DNA of 32,976 nucleotides. Source: a bacterium (GTDB lineage: Bacteria > Oederibacteriota > JAAXVQ01 > JAUVAV01). Location: assembly GCA_023139775.1 (NCBI GenBank), contig JAGLMY010000066.1, forward strand, positions 1 to 32,976, in the 5' to 3' direction. The position numbers and the translations under genes were made by a program. How positions within the stretch are numbered: position 1 is the stretch's first letter; each line of letters starts with the position of its first letter. The notes beneath the pieces were generated by a model, which searched no databases, had not been told where the DNA came from, and saw nothing but the letters and a program-made list of their open reading frames with translations. Below, piece by piece: positions 1 through 8,397 of this stretch.

Positions 1-47
1 GGTAATGTTGCAATATGAGTTACAAACTGCCAGGAGGAGAATTAAGC

Positions 48-332
48 GTGAATAAAGTTGATTTGGCTCGGAAGTTGTGCCGTTGTTTTGGTTTTGCCCA
101 GTGCGAAGGAAATGTTATCGTTGATCATATTATAACGACCTTGGCCAACGAATTGGAACAAGGCCGTCGCATTGAATTACGTGGTTTGGGAACATTCGGT
201 ACCCGCCAACGCAAACCAAGTTTAGGACGTGTGGTGAAAACCGGCGAACCGGTTTCAGTTCCCGCCTTACGTCGTGTCTACTTCCGGCCCGGACGAGAAC
301 TCAAAGAAATCGCTTCGAGAAAATCATCCTAA
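48..332 (+). CDS. HU/IHF-family nucleoid DNA-binding protein
   Basis: Small basic histone-like protein of 94 residues, expected to bend or wrap DNA as a dimer in the nucleoid. The GLGTF turn, the TGEPVSVPA segment and the closing FRPGRELKE follow the HU/IHF fold in order. I place the start at GTG 48 because AGGAGGAG lies at 32-39. The upstream in-frame ATG at 15 has no such site and would add residues the family lacks. One oddity is in the DNA-contacting arm: HU and IHF usually carry RNPxTGE, with an intercalating proline, whereas this protein reads RVVKTGE, so the kinking residue appears replaced by valine. The helicase gene follows after 3 nt, suggesting cotranscription. The family call is firm; HU versus IHF is not decided. 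Confidence 0.9.
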   Translation: MNKVDLARKLCRCFGFAQCEGNVIVDHIITTLANELEQGRRIELRGLGTFGTRQRKPSLGRVVKTGEPVSVPALRRVYFRPGRELKEIASRKSS

Positions 333-335
333 CGC

Positions 336-2597
336 ATGACTGCCAAAGGTTTTTCAATAAGCGAATTAAATCCTCCCCAACGGGAGGCTGTGGAATATGG
401 ACCAGGTCCGCTTTTGGTGTTGGCCGGCGCGGGGTCCGGGAAAACACGCGTCATTACCTATCGCATAGCGCATCTGATTAGTCACCACAACCTAGCACCT
501 GCGGCCATTATAGCTGTGACCTTTACCAATAAAGCAGCCGGCGAAATGCGCGACCGCATTAAGCAAATCTTGGGAAATGTCATTGCCAAGCAGATTTGGA
601 TCGGCACTTTTCATGCGTTGTGTCTGCGCATTCTCAAAAAAGAGATTCCGTACGAATTCACCATCTACGATGAGGAAGAATCCAAACGGCTGCTCAAAGA
701 GTGTCAGCGCGAATTGAACATTGATGAGAAACAGCTCAAAGTGGTTCAACTGGGGTATCGTATTGAAGGCTCCAAGCATGAATTGATTGGTCCGGATGAG
801 TATGAAAAAACCGCAGTGGATTTTACCAGCCGACAAGTGGCCAAAGTGTACCATTTGTACCAGAAAAAATTAGTGCGCAATAAAGCGTATGATTTTGGTG
901 ATCTCATTATGAGTACGGTTCGCTTGTTTCAGGAGCAGCCGGAACTACATAAAAAATACCGTGATCAATTCAAATATGTTCTGGTGGACGAATACCAAGA
1001 CATTAACCACTGTCAGTATTTCTGGATTCGGCAATTGGCCGGTGAACAAGGAAATCTTACAGTGGTGGGAGACGATGATCAGAGCATTTATCAATTCCGG
1101 GGAGCGGATCTGCGCAATATACTGGAATTTGAACGGGATTACCCCAAAGCCAAAGTGATCAAACTGGAGCAGAACTATCGGTCAACACAAAACATATTGG
1201 CCGCGGCCGGCGCTGTGGTAGGAAACAACAGCGGACGCAAAGCGAAGACCTTGTGGACTGAAAACGAGACTGGTCTGCCGCTGCAGTATTTTCGAGGAGA
1301 AACCGAAGCAGAAGAAGCCGCTTTTGTGGTTAGGGAAATTCTCCAGGATGTGTACGATAAAAATATTAGACGCTTAACCGATTGTGTTATTCTGTATCGT
1401 ACCAATGCCCAGTCCCGTCCTTTTGAAGATGCCTTGCGTAGGGAACGGATTCCCTATCGTATTGTGGGCGGCATGAAATTTTATGACCGCATGGAGATCA
1501 AGGACATTCTGGCGTATCTCAAAGTGATAATGAATCCGGCGGATGAACTATCCTTGGACCGTATTGTCAATACGCCACCCCGCGGGATAGGCGCCGGGAC
1601 CATCAGCAAGGTACGTAAAATTGCCAGTGAGCAAGGGAGTACCATGCTGGAAGCCATGGCCGGCATGGCCCAAGACGGGCAGGGGCTTACGGATCGGGCG
1701 CGACAGGCAGTGACGGCTTTTTCCAATCTCATGCAGGGATTAAAGTCGCGAGTGAGTCAGACGGATTTGGCCCGATACTTGGCGACCGTGATCACGGAGA
1801 CCGGTTATTTGGCAATGTGGCAGAAGGCTCCGCACGATGAGGGCGCTTCACGGCTGGAAAATTTGAATGAGTTGATTAAAGCGGCGGATGAATTTTCCCG
1901 GACCGGGGACAACACTTTGGGAGGATTTTTAGAACAGATTGCTTTGGTCTCCAGTTGGGATGAGGCAGACAGCAAAGATAATGACCAGGTAACATTGATG
2001 ACCTTTCATTCGGCCAAGGGACTGGAATTTCCTCTGGTTTTTATGGTGGGTATGGAAGAGGGCCTCTTTCCGCACAGCAACGCCTTGCAAGATGAACATG
2101 GCTTGGCAGAAGAACGACGCTTGTGTTATGTTGGAATTACCCGGGCCCGGGAGCGATTGATCCTGACCGGGACAGCCACGCGTAGTTCTTTTGGCAATCG
2201 TATTTACAATTCCGAATCCAGATTTTTGCATGAGATTCCGGGCAGACTTTTTATGGGACAGATACCGTTGTGTCATCAGACGGCACAACAAACCGCGGAT
2301 GCCCGTGGTTTGTGGAGGGGTAAACAATACCAGGTTTCAGCCGATACTTTATCCAACGAACACAACGAACATTTTTCGGAGGACGTCTGTCCGGATCTGG
2401 ATGACGAATTAGGACTGGTGGTCGGTCAACGCGTTTCACATGCCAAGTACGGCTCTGGAACGATTGTTGGGAAACAGGGAGTGGGCGAGGATTTAAAATT
2501 AGAGGTTGCTTTTACCCGGCACGGAAGAAAGCAAATGCTGGCACGTTTTGCCGCCTTGCAGCCGACAAGTGGAAAAAGCAGAGCCAAAGGAGTGTGA
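336..2597 (+). CDS. pcrA: PcrA/UvrD-type superfamily 1A DNA helicase
   Basis: ATP-dependent 3'-5' DNA helicase for repair and replication-fork maintenance, 753 residues, normal for the family. Visible in order: Q motif LNPPQREAV (Gln15), Walker A GAGSGKT (residues 31-37), motif II VDEYQD (Asp218-Glu219), motif III GDDDQSIYQFRGAD, motif IV NYRST, motif V MTFHSAKGLEFPLVF, and motif VI ERRLCYVGITRAR. The last 50 or so residues (GQRVSHAKYGSGTIVG onward) match the C-terminal Tudor-like domain of PcrA, which contacts RNA polymerase in Bacillus. That favours PcrA/UvrD over Rep. It starts 3 nt after the HU-like gene, and the STAS gene follows after 8 nt, so the four genes 48-3469 are probably one transcript. 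Confidence 0.95.
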   Translation: MTAKGFSISELNPPQREAVEYGPGPLLVLAGAGSGKTRVITYRIAHLISHHNLAPAAIIAVTFTNKAAGEMRDRIKQILGNVIAKQIWIGTFHALCLRILKKEIPYEFTIYDEEESKRLLKECQRELNIDEKQLKVVQLGYRIEGSKHELIGPDEYEKTAVDFTSRQVAKVYHLYQKKLVRNKAYDFGDLIMSTVRLFQEQPELHKKYRDQFKYVLVDEYQDINHCQYFWIRQLAGEQGNLTVVGDDDQSIYQFRGADLRNILEFERDYPKAKVIKLEQNYRSTQNILAAAGAVVGNNSGRKAKTLWTENETGLPLQYFRGETEAEEAAFVVREILQDVYDKNIRRLTDCVILYRTNAQSRPFEDALRRERIPYRIVGGMKFYDRMEIKDILAYLKVIMNPADELSLDRIVNTPPRGIGAGTISKVRKIASEQGSTMLEAMAGMAQDGQGLTDRARQAVTAFSNLMQGLKSRVSQTDLARYLATVITETGYLAMWQKAPHDEGASRLENLNELIKAADEFSRTGDNTLGGFLEQIALVSSWDEADSKDNDQVTLMTFHSAKGLEFPLVFMVGMEEGLFPHSNALQDEHGLAEERRLCYVGITRARERLILTGTATRSSFGNRIYNSESRFLHEIPGRLFMGQIPLCHQTAQQTADARGLWRGKQYQVSADTLSNEHNEHFSEDVCPDLDDELGLVVGQRVSHAKYGSGTIVGKQGVGEDLKLEVAFTRHGRKQMLARFAALQPTSGKSRAKGV

Positions 2598-2605
2598 AGT
2601 GAGCT

Positions 2606-2971
2606 ATGGCTGAATTCCGGATTGTTACACGTCCCATCGAGAAGCGCAATACGATATTGTTGGAGATTAGCGGCTGGGTGGATCTGGCCAGTTCCTTGTT
2701 ATGGGAGAAAACCATGCGTGGATATACCAAGACCGGGGAAGAATGTATGGTGCTGGATTTGAAGTATATGGAATATATCAATACCCGCGGCTTGGGTTCG
2801 ATTCTGGTAGTACAAAAATATCTGGATGATCACGGTGGCAGCTTGATTCTGGTTGGTCCGACGGAACGGGTACAACAGAGTATTGAGATCACCGGGGTGA
2901 GTCGTGTCATCCCAACCTATGAGACGCTGGAAGAGGCGCTGCAGGAAAATTCGGATCTGAAACAGAGGTAA
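2606..2971 (+). CDS. STAS-domain anti-sigma factor antagonist (SpoIIAA/RsbV-like)
   Basis: Single STAS domain of 121 residues. In this family the unphosphorylated protein binds the anti-sigma kinase and frees a sigma factor; phosphorylation at one Ser switches it off. The signature loop is present as YINTRGLGSILV, but where SpoIIAA and RsbV have D-S-S/x-G-L, this protein has N59-T60-R61-G62-L63. The phosphoacceptor position is thus Thr rather than Ser, and the preceding Asp is Asn. It may be a Thr-phosphorylated variant, or a switch that is never phosphorylated. The downstream gene, 3 nt away, encodes the expected partner kinase. No sigma factor or PP2C phosphatase gene is visible nearby, so the target is unknown. 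Confidence 0.85.
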   Translation: MAEFRIVTRPIEKRNTILLEISGWVDLASSLLWEKTMRGYTKTGEECMVLDLKYMEYINTRGLGSILVVQKYLDDHGGSLILVGPTERVQQSIEITGVSRVIPTYETLEEALQENSDLKQR

Positions 2972-2974
2972 AGC

Positions 2975-3469
2975 ATGTCACTGCCTGAACTATTTATTAA
3001 AATTCCGAGTTCGTCGAAAATTTTGCACAAACTGCGTGAGCAAATACGGAAATTTGCCGCTAGTTTAAAATTATCAAACATCCAGATTGATAATGTGGAG
3101 TTGGCTGTGGATGAAGCAGTCTCCAATGTTATTAGGCACGCGTATCCCAGGCGCAGTGATGGTTTGATTCAGGTGCGCGCCTGGCAAGACCTCGGCAAAT
3201 TAGTGGTTGCGGTCCGGGATTACGGCAAGGGGTATACACCCAAACCTGTGAATTTAGCTACCATCCGAAAAGTCAGGGAAGAACTTTCCCGTGGTGGAAT
3301 GGGAAGATATTTAATGAAACAATGTATGGATTCGGTACAATATATTTCCTTGCCGTACCAATATAATGAAACCCGCATGATAATAAAAATCTCACCCCAA
3401 GTAATAAATAGACCCAAGGAATACCCGGACTTTAGTCCGGGGTTACCTGAATACTCCGCACTTCAGTGA
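2975..3469 (+). CDS. Anti-sigma regulatory factor, RsbW/SpoIIAB-like Ser/Thr kinase (HATPase_c)
   Basis: GHKL-type ATPase fold protein of 164 residues, expected to hold a sigma factor or phosphorylate the STAS antagonist encoded just upstream. The N box is ELAVDEAVSNVIRHAY (Glu47, Asn51), the G1 box is DYGKG (residues 82-86), and the G2 box is RGGMGRYLM (106-114). The family fold ends near RMIIKI, about residue 138. The last 25 or so residues are an added tail whose DNA contains a perfect 8-bp hairpin (CCCGGACT, TT, AGTCCGGG at 3424-3441). The tail looks like repeat DNA that became coding when it landed at the gene end. Start ATG follows the STAS stop by 3 nt. Confidence 0.88.
   Translation: MSLPELFIKIPSSSKILHKLREQIRKFAASLKLSNIQIDNVELAVDEAVSNVIRHAYPRRSDGLIQVRAWQDLGKLVVAVRDYGKGYTPKPVNLATIRKVREELSRGGMGRYLMKQCMDSVQYISLPYQYNETRMIIKISPQVINRPKEYPDFSPGLPEYSALQ
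3424..3441. repeat. Perfect palindrome inside the 3' end of the RsbW-like gene
   Basis: CCCGGACT at 3424-3431 and AGTCCGGG at 3434-3441 form an 8-bp stem with a 2-nt gap, 26 nt before the stop codon. It lies entirely within the non-conserved C-terminal extension, consistent with a REP-type palindrome taken into the reading frame. No T-run follows, so it is not a classical terminator. Confidence 0.7.
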
Positions 3470-3769
3470 ATGTTTAAAAAGTAAAAAGTCACTTCCGCAA
3501 CAGAAACTAACTACAGCAAAAGTACGATTGCCGGATTTTTTGCAACTAAGAAAAGTAAAAGCAGCCACCAGAAGAAAACTGATCTCTAGAAGAAATTAGT
3601 TGATTTATAAGAGTTTTTGGTTAAATTTGTTTGAAATATAAATGGAACATCCGTTGTAGGGGCGTAGTGTTGATAGTACGCCCAAATAAAATATTTTAAA
3701 AATCGCTTAGGAAAGTGAAATGGGATTCAGAGGGCCCTTGAATTATATAGGGTGTTCCCGGAACGCCGG
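3470..3769. other. Intergenic spacer between convergent genes, with one degenerate palindrome
   Basis: AT-rich spacer between the plus-strand anti-sigma gene and the 3' end of the minus-strand protease. I see no ORF or RNA gene. At 3656-3683 GTAGGGGCGTA is followed by TACGCCC, a 7-bp stem that is a decayed copy of the dispersed GTAGGGGCG palindrome family. No convincing terminator was found for either gene. Confidence 0.6.
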
Positions 3770-6700
3770 TTATTTAACCACCGCCACGTTTAAGGTGTCT
3801 TTTATCTTGCAATCAACCAAGACCTGAACAATGTAGATACCAGCAGCCATTGAGGAGCAGTCCCAGACAATCACATCAGTTCCCGAGTTTAACCAAGGAT
3901 GTATTAGCTGTGCCACCCACTCGCCTGAATAATTGTAGATATTAATCTTTACTGCACCAGGTGCACTTAAATTTAACCTAAAACGCATTTGGTTCCGGGC
4001 GGGTTGAGGATAAATAATAATGGGATTCTTTTTCTCATCAGTGGGTGAAGCAGTGGCGGTTTCAACAGGCGTTAAAGTCAATGTCATTATCGCAGGTGTT
4101 GAAGAAATGGATGCTATGGCGGTTATTGAAGGAAATAGCGGTTCAGGCGTTAATGTTACGGTTCTGGTTGAAGTAGATGATGATGTTGGTTGAACAGAAA
4201 AGGTTGGTGTTGGCGTCGGGGTATAGGTTTCTGTCCAAGTTAGGGTCATGGTGCCGGATGGCGTCACTAAAGGTGTTAGGGTGTGTGTCGCTAGGCTGGT
4301 GGGTGTTGTTGATGATGTAGCTAAGGCAGTCAAGGTTGGCGTCATCGTGAGGGTGCTGGTCATGGTGATGCTTATGGTTGAAGTAGGCGAAGCAGTCAGG
4401 GGTAGCTCAGGCGTAGCTGTATCTGTGATCGTGTGCGTCATTTGAGGCGTCACCGTATAAGTTAAGGTTGATGTGGCTGTAGCGGTCATGGTTGGGGTGT
4501 GGGTTGCTGATAATAGTGCTGTAGGTGAAGGTGTAACAGAAAAGGTTGACGAGGGTACAACCGTGCTGCTGGGCGTTATTGTCAGGGTTGAGGTAGATGT
4601 AGGCGTAGCCGTGGGAGAAGGGGAACCTGTGCCTGTTACTGTGGCTGTCACAATACCGGCGTTCTGTTCATCCATGCCAATGTCCCAGGGTGAACTTCGC
4701 CATTGACCGTCAATGTCCGTGTCAAAGGGCCATATGAGATCATTACTCAAATTAGTGCCCTGATCTTTGGCAGTAGTATCATCACCGGCCAAATGAAAAT
4801 CTTCACTACCTGTATTTATAAAGCTGACAACAGTGCTAAGTCCTGATTGATAAGAAGGGGAGAGGCCGGTTGTATCACCGGCGATATCCGAAATATTATA
4901 ATCAGCTGCAACATCAAAAGTGCCAATATAACCATCACCACAGGCTTGGGTGATATTATTTTTTAATAAAGCTTGACCACTAAATAGCACCAACCCCTGT
5001 TCACAATTATAAAGCGTCTGATTATAAATAGTGCTGTTATAGTCAGCATCATCGAGCAAGATGGCTGTTGGGGTACTAGAACCCTGTTTTTCAAAATCAT
5101 AAAAAAGATTGTTCCATAGTTTTAAGGTGCCAGTGCCACCATTAACAAGATAAAGACCACAATGATCGGATTTATTGGTCCTGATGCCTTTTATAATTGA
5201 ACCGGACAATCGAAATTCACCAACGCCGGGATTATTGATGTTGACGACGACTTGCCCAGTACCGGATACACTGGTCAAGGCCAATTGCATGCCTTCCAGA
5301 TAAAGGTGATCAACAGCCACATTAATGGCGGTGCTATTGGCTACCTCCAGTGCATAAGCTGAAGCATTATCATAAACACCGTTATGGCGTTGACTGATAC
5401 CCACTTCATCAGCAGCGTTGGGTGTGAAAATTCGAATAAAACATTGGCTGCTGGTGATCCAGCCGCTGAACGTCACTGGTGTAGTATCAACAGCATCAGC
5501 ATAGCAGGCCAGATGCCAGATTTGATAATTAGCCGCCAGATCATCTCCTCCGGACCAGGTATCAAAATTTTGAACAGCCGGATCAATACCCGCATTCTCT
5601 GAACCTTCTTCAGCAGCCAAAAGGGAAGTGTAGGCTCGATAAATGGACCAGTCTTCATCATTAGTCACGGTCGATAGCGGTAAGCCGCCGGCTGCGTTTT
5701 TAACCATGTATTGCGTACTACTCAGGCGCTGATGAACAAAAGCGATTTGATCAATACTAGTATTGTTATCAGCATCATACTGAAGTGCATCCCCGAGCCC
5801 AATTTGATCCGGCAAGGGTGAAGAAAAGGTGGCAATTGAGCCTGTAATATTGAGGCTAAATCCAGCAGTGCCATGGGCCAGGGCCGTTGTTTGTGCAGGC
5901 CCAAGGGAGCGATAGATTGGAAGAATTGGTATTGGTGTGGGTGTGCACGTAGATGTCACTGTGACCGTGCTGGTATGAATAGCTGTTGGTGTCGGTGAAA
6001 CCACTGGTGACACGGTTGAAGTTGGAGAGATGGTGGCTGTCATGGTGATGCTAGGGGTATGAGTGGGCGAACCCTCAGGTGTAGAAGTGGCCGTTGGGGT
6101 AGAGAGAACAATAGTGGTAGCACCGGTAATAATTAAAGAGACGGTTTGCCGACCACCGGACAAAGTTCCTTTATGAGTAATGCGGAGCGTATAGTTACCG
6201 CTAACCGGGGATTGGATCCAAACTTGTTCAATGTTATCCAAGGTGTTGTCGCCAGGAACAGCAGCCAGGGTTGGTTGCATGCCATCTAATGTCCAAGGAT
6301 AATAAATTTGCTGATTACTATTTCTAATGAGCCGCAAATCTAAATCATTAACCAACATGGGGGTGATAGGATTTAGCTGGGAAGCTAATGGCGGACCGGC
6401 AGGATCATTCCAGACCATGGTTGCTTTCAGAGGACTCAGCCCATCACTGGACAAAGTTAGTACAATTTCTTGATCGTTAAATAAATCATGATCTTCAATC
6501 CGCTTGGCCGTGGTGGTATCTTCAGTAATTAATTGTGCTGCGCTTGCAGTATTAAATAATCCCCAACCAAAGGTATAATCCGGTCCATCAGCAATGCCGG
6601 CTTCATCAGCAGTATGAATCACCAAGGTTTTTAAGGCAGAGGCTAAGAGCGAATCATTGCTGTGGGTATTCTGGTAATGTTGTTGGAGCAGGATTAAGGA

Positions 6701-7909
6701 GCCCGTGACGCTGGGGGTGGACATGGAGGTGCCACTGGAAAAAGCATAAGCAGTGTCTGACGTATTGTAGCTGGAATATAAACTGATACCATTGGCCACA
6801 AGATCAGGTTTTATCCGGCCGTCATCAGTAGGACCGAAATTGCTAAAGGCGGCAATCACCACATCAGTGGGATCTGTATAGCCACCGGCGATGTCATTAA
6901 CCGCACCAACACATAAGTTGTTTTTAGCCGCAGATGCAGGGCCAATGGTATTGTAATCTCCATCCGGATTGCGGGTGACCGTACTTACTACCCAAGTACC
7001 ATCAAAAACCCAATGCTCACCACCAGGATCTGGGCCATCGTTAGTTCGGTCATTGCCTGCAGATTTGATAATGAGGTAATAGGGTGCATCATTGGCAATC
7101 CGATCAATAGCACGAGCTTTATAATTATAAAAGCCAAATTTATAATCTTCAGTCTCGCTGATGGCAGGATAGCCGTACCAATACCAGGAGGGGGTTGCGC
7201 TGCTGTCGTAGCGCCAGCCGCGGGCTGTGCCATAGGAATGATTAGAAAGCAAAAGTCCACCGGACGCTTCGGTGGCCATTTCAGCTAGATCATTGGTCCA
7301 GTCGTAAGAAACCAATTGACTCTCATAAGCCATACCCTTGGCCAGGGAGACGACTCCACTGGCCAGGATAGTGCCTGCCACGTGGGTGGAATGATAATTT
7401 GAGGCTGCACCATCGCCCAAGGTAATACGTCCTGCCAATTCTTGATGGGTGGATAAGGCACTACCGGCATCCCATTCAGCAATGGTTATCCCTGAACCAG
7501 TCAAGCTCAAGCCGGCACTACCGCCTGGCCAGACCAAGTCAGTGACAATGGTCTTGGCTGCTGTTGCATTATCAGTCATCAAGTAAATCGGCTGCGCTGC
7601 TTGATTAAATCCAACCAACTCCAAGGTACTCTGGTGTGTTACCATTTTCCCGTCTTTGTCGATTTTTTCATATCGGCTTAATTGTCGTCGCTTTTCACCC
7701 GTTCGAGCTAAATACGCCTGGATTTTTAAATGATCTTGATCATGCTGTTGTTGGTGTTGAGCAGCCAGTACTTGCAGATGGCCTTGATTGGTTTTGGCGA
7801 GAATTTTATTTTGAGCAGAAGCAGCAGAGACAGGATTTAAGACAAAAATGGATAATAAGAAGGCGACACCCCAGAAGAGCATTAGATTTTTAATACCTAG
7901 GCGAGTCAT
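3770..7909 (-). CDS. Secreted subtilisin-family (S8) protease with beta-helix, Thr/Pro/Ser linkers and FlgD/Por-tail-like C-terminus
   Basis: Giant exported protease of 1379 residues. An N-terminal hydrophobic signal (about residues 8-29) ends near VSAASA. The S8 domain shows the catalytic triad Asp147 (IAEWDAG), His173 (YHSTHVAGT) and Ser395 (SSGTSMSTP), with oxyanion Asn286 in SAGND. A beta-sandwich with NDLDL and YTLRITHKG (about 490-600) follows, then a Thr/Ser/Pro linker (602-662). Next comes a long Gly/Asn-rich region likely to form a parallel beta-helix (about 670-1085), then a second, longer Thr/Ser/Pro linker (about 1090-1290). The final 85 residues (IIYPQPARNQ ... AAGIYIVQV) resemble FlgD-Ig or type IX secretion sorting tails. 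It probably acts outside the cell or on its surface. No neighbour shares its strand. Substrate unknown. Confidence 0.92.
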   Translation of the reverse strand: MTRLGIKNLMLFWGVAFLLSIFVLNPVSAASAQNKILAKTNQGHLQVLAAQHQQQHDQDHLKIQAYLARTGEKRRQLSRYEKIDKDGKMVTHQSTLELVGFNQAAQPIYLMTDNATAAKTIVTDLVWPGGSAGLSLTGSGITIAEWDAGSALSTHQELAGRITLGDGAASNYHSTHVAGTILASGVVSLAKGMAYESQLVSYDWTNDLAEMATEASGGLLLSNHSYGTARGWRYDSSATPSWYWYGYPAISETEDYKFGFYNYKARAIDRIANDAPYYLIIKSAGNDRTNDGPDPGGEHWVFDGTWVVSTVTRNPDGDYNTIGPASAAKNNLCVGAVNDIAGGYTDPTDVVIAAFSNFGPTDDGRIKPDLVANGISLYSSYNTSDTAYAFSSGTSMSTPSVTGSLILLQQHYQNTHSNDSLLASALKTLVIHTADEAGIADGPDYTFGWGLFNTASAAQLITEDTTTAKRIEDHDLFNDQEIVLTLSSDGLSPLKATMVWNDPAGPPLASQLNPITPMLVNDLDLRLIRNSNQQIYYPWTLDGMQPTLAAVPGDNTLDNIEQVWIQSPVSGNYTLRITHKGTLSGGRQTVSLIITGATTIVLSTPTATSTPEGSPTHTPSITMTATISPTSTVSPVVSPTPTAIHTSTVTVTSTCTPTPIPILPIYRSLGPAQTTALAHGTAGFSLNITGSIATFSSPLPDQIGLGDALQYDADNNTSIDQIAFVHQRLSSTQYMVKNAAGGLPLSTVTNDEDWSIYRAYTSLLAAEEGSENAGIDPAVQNFDTWSGGDDLAANYQIWHLACYADAVDTTPVTFSGWITSSQCFIRIFTPNAADEVGISQRHNGVYDNASAYALEVANSTAINVAVDHLYLEGMQLALTSVSGTGQVVVNINNPGVGEFRLSGSIIKGIRTNKSDHCGLYLVNGGTGTLKLWNNLFYDFEKQGSSTPTAILLDDADYNSTIYNQTLYNCEQGLVLFSGQALLKNNITQACGDGYIGTFDVAADYNISDIAGDTTGLSPSYQSGLSTVVSFINTGSEDFHLAGDDTTAKDQGTNLSNDLIWPFDTDIDGQWRSSPWDIGMDEQNAGIVTATVTGTGSPSPTATPTSTSTLTITPSSTVVPSSTFSVTPSPTALLSATHTPTMTATATSTLTYTVTPQMTHTITDTATPELPLTASPTSTISITMTSTLTMTPTLTALATSSTTPTSLATHTLTPLVTPSGTMTLTWTETYTPTPTPTFSVQPTSSSTSTRTVTLTPEPLFPSITAIASISSTPAIMTLTLTPVETATASPTDEKKNPIIIYPQPARNQMRFRLNLSAPGAVKINIYNYSGEWVAQLIHPWLNSGTDVIVWDCSSMAAGIYIVQVLVDCKIKDTLNVAVVK

Positions 7910-8075
7910 ACATATACCATAGATTCAATTCCCAGCCTAAACATAGTTAGGAAGATGCCTGTTGTTATCGCCAAAGCAGCGTTAATATTTAGGGCCTGAG
8001 CAAATAAGGCGTTAGGTCATACCGCAGGTAAATCCTTATCATTACCTAACCCGGACATGCCGGAACCAAAAAATC

Positions 8076-8144
8076 TTTGACAGGATTAACAGGATGCACA
8101 GGATTTTATAAAAAAATCATGCCAATCCTGTTATCCTGTCAAAA
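8076..8144. repeat. Inverted repeat of the TTTGACAGGATTAACAGGAT type
   Basis: The left arm TTTGACAGGATTAACAGGAT (8076-8095) is matched in reverse complement by the right arm (8124-8144) with a single-base gap; the loop is about 28 nt. Repeats of this kind are widespread in environmental genomes. It is noncoding here and not followed by a T-tract. Confidence 0.75.
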
Positions 8145-8252
8145 GAATTTCTTTGCGTCTTCTTGTGCCCGCTTTTTGGGTATGCGGTGAATAATTTTCT
8201 TGTCAAAAAAGCAAGAATTTAAAACGTAAGTTATTAATATTAAGGTGGAGGA

Positions 8253-8272
8253 TTGCAAGACCTGACCCCTTT
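8253..8272. repeat. Possible relic of an IS200-like/REP transposase flank
   Basis: The stretch TTGCAAGACCTGACCCCTTT resembles the GGGGTCAGGTCTTGC motif that, from memory, often flanks Y1 (IS200-like/REP-associated) transposase genes. No transposase ORF is present. Identification is by recollection only. Confidence 0.35.
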
Positions 8273-8343
8273 TATGTTCCTTCACTAAAAATTTATGAAA
8301 ATTAGGACAATAATGATATTAGCATAAAGCTATCAGGATACTA

Positions 8344-8373
8344 TTGATTTTTTCCTCGTAAGAAGCGTATACT
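8344..8373 (+). promoter_or_regulatory. Sigma-70-type promoter for rtcB
   Basis: TTGATT (8344-8349) and TATACT (8368-8373) are separated by 18 nt. A start near 8380 would give a leader of about 18 nt carrying the GGAG ribosome site just before ATG 8398. Confidence 0.6.
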
Positions 8374-8397
8374 TGGTAAAAATATTCCGGAGATATC

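Larger units (their letters stand above)
7910..8397. other. Divergent intergenic region with repeat remnants
   Basis: Spacer between the divergently transcribed protease and rtcB genes. It holds an inverted repeat at 8076-8144, a short transposase-associated-looking motif at 8253-8272 and the likely rtcB promoter at 8344-8373, listed separately. The rest (7910-8075, 8145-8252) shows no ORF, tRNA or clear regulatory RNA. Confidence 0.6.

Noticed and set aside
4140-4640. Repetitive DNA that might suggest a repeat array or CRISPR
   Set aside because: The periodicity follows Thr/Ser/Pro codons of the protease linker. There are no uniform repeats with spacers.
4248-4706. Plus-strand ORFs rich in Val and Gly opposite the protease
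   Set aside because: They are the complement of the Thr/Ser/Pro-codon linker and carry only low-complexity sequence.
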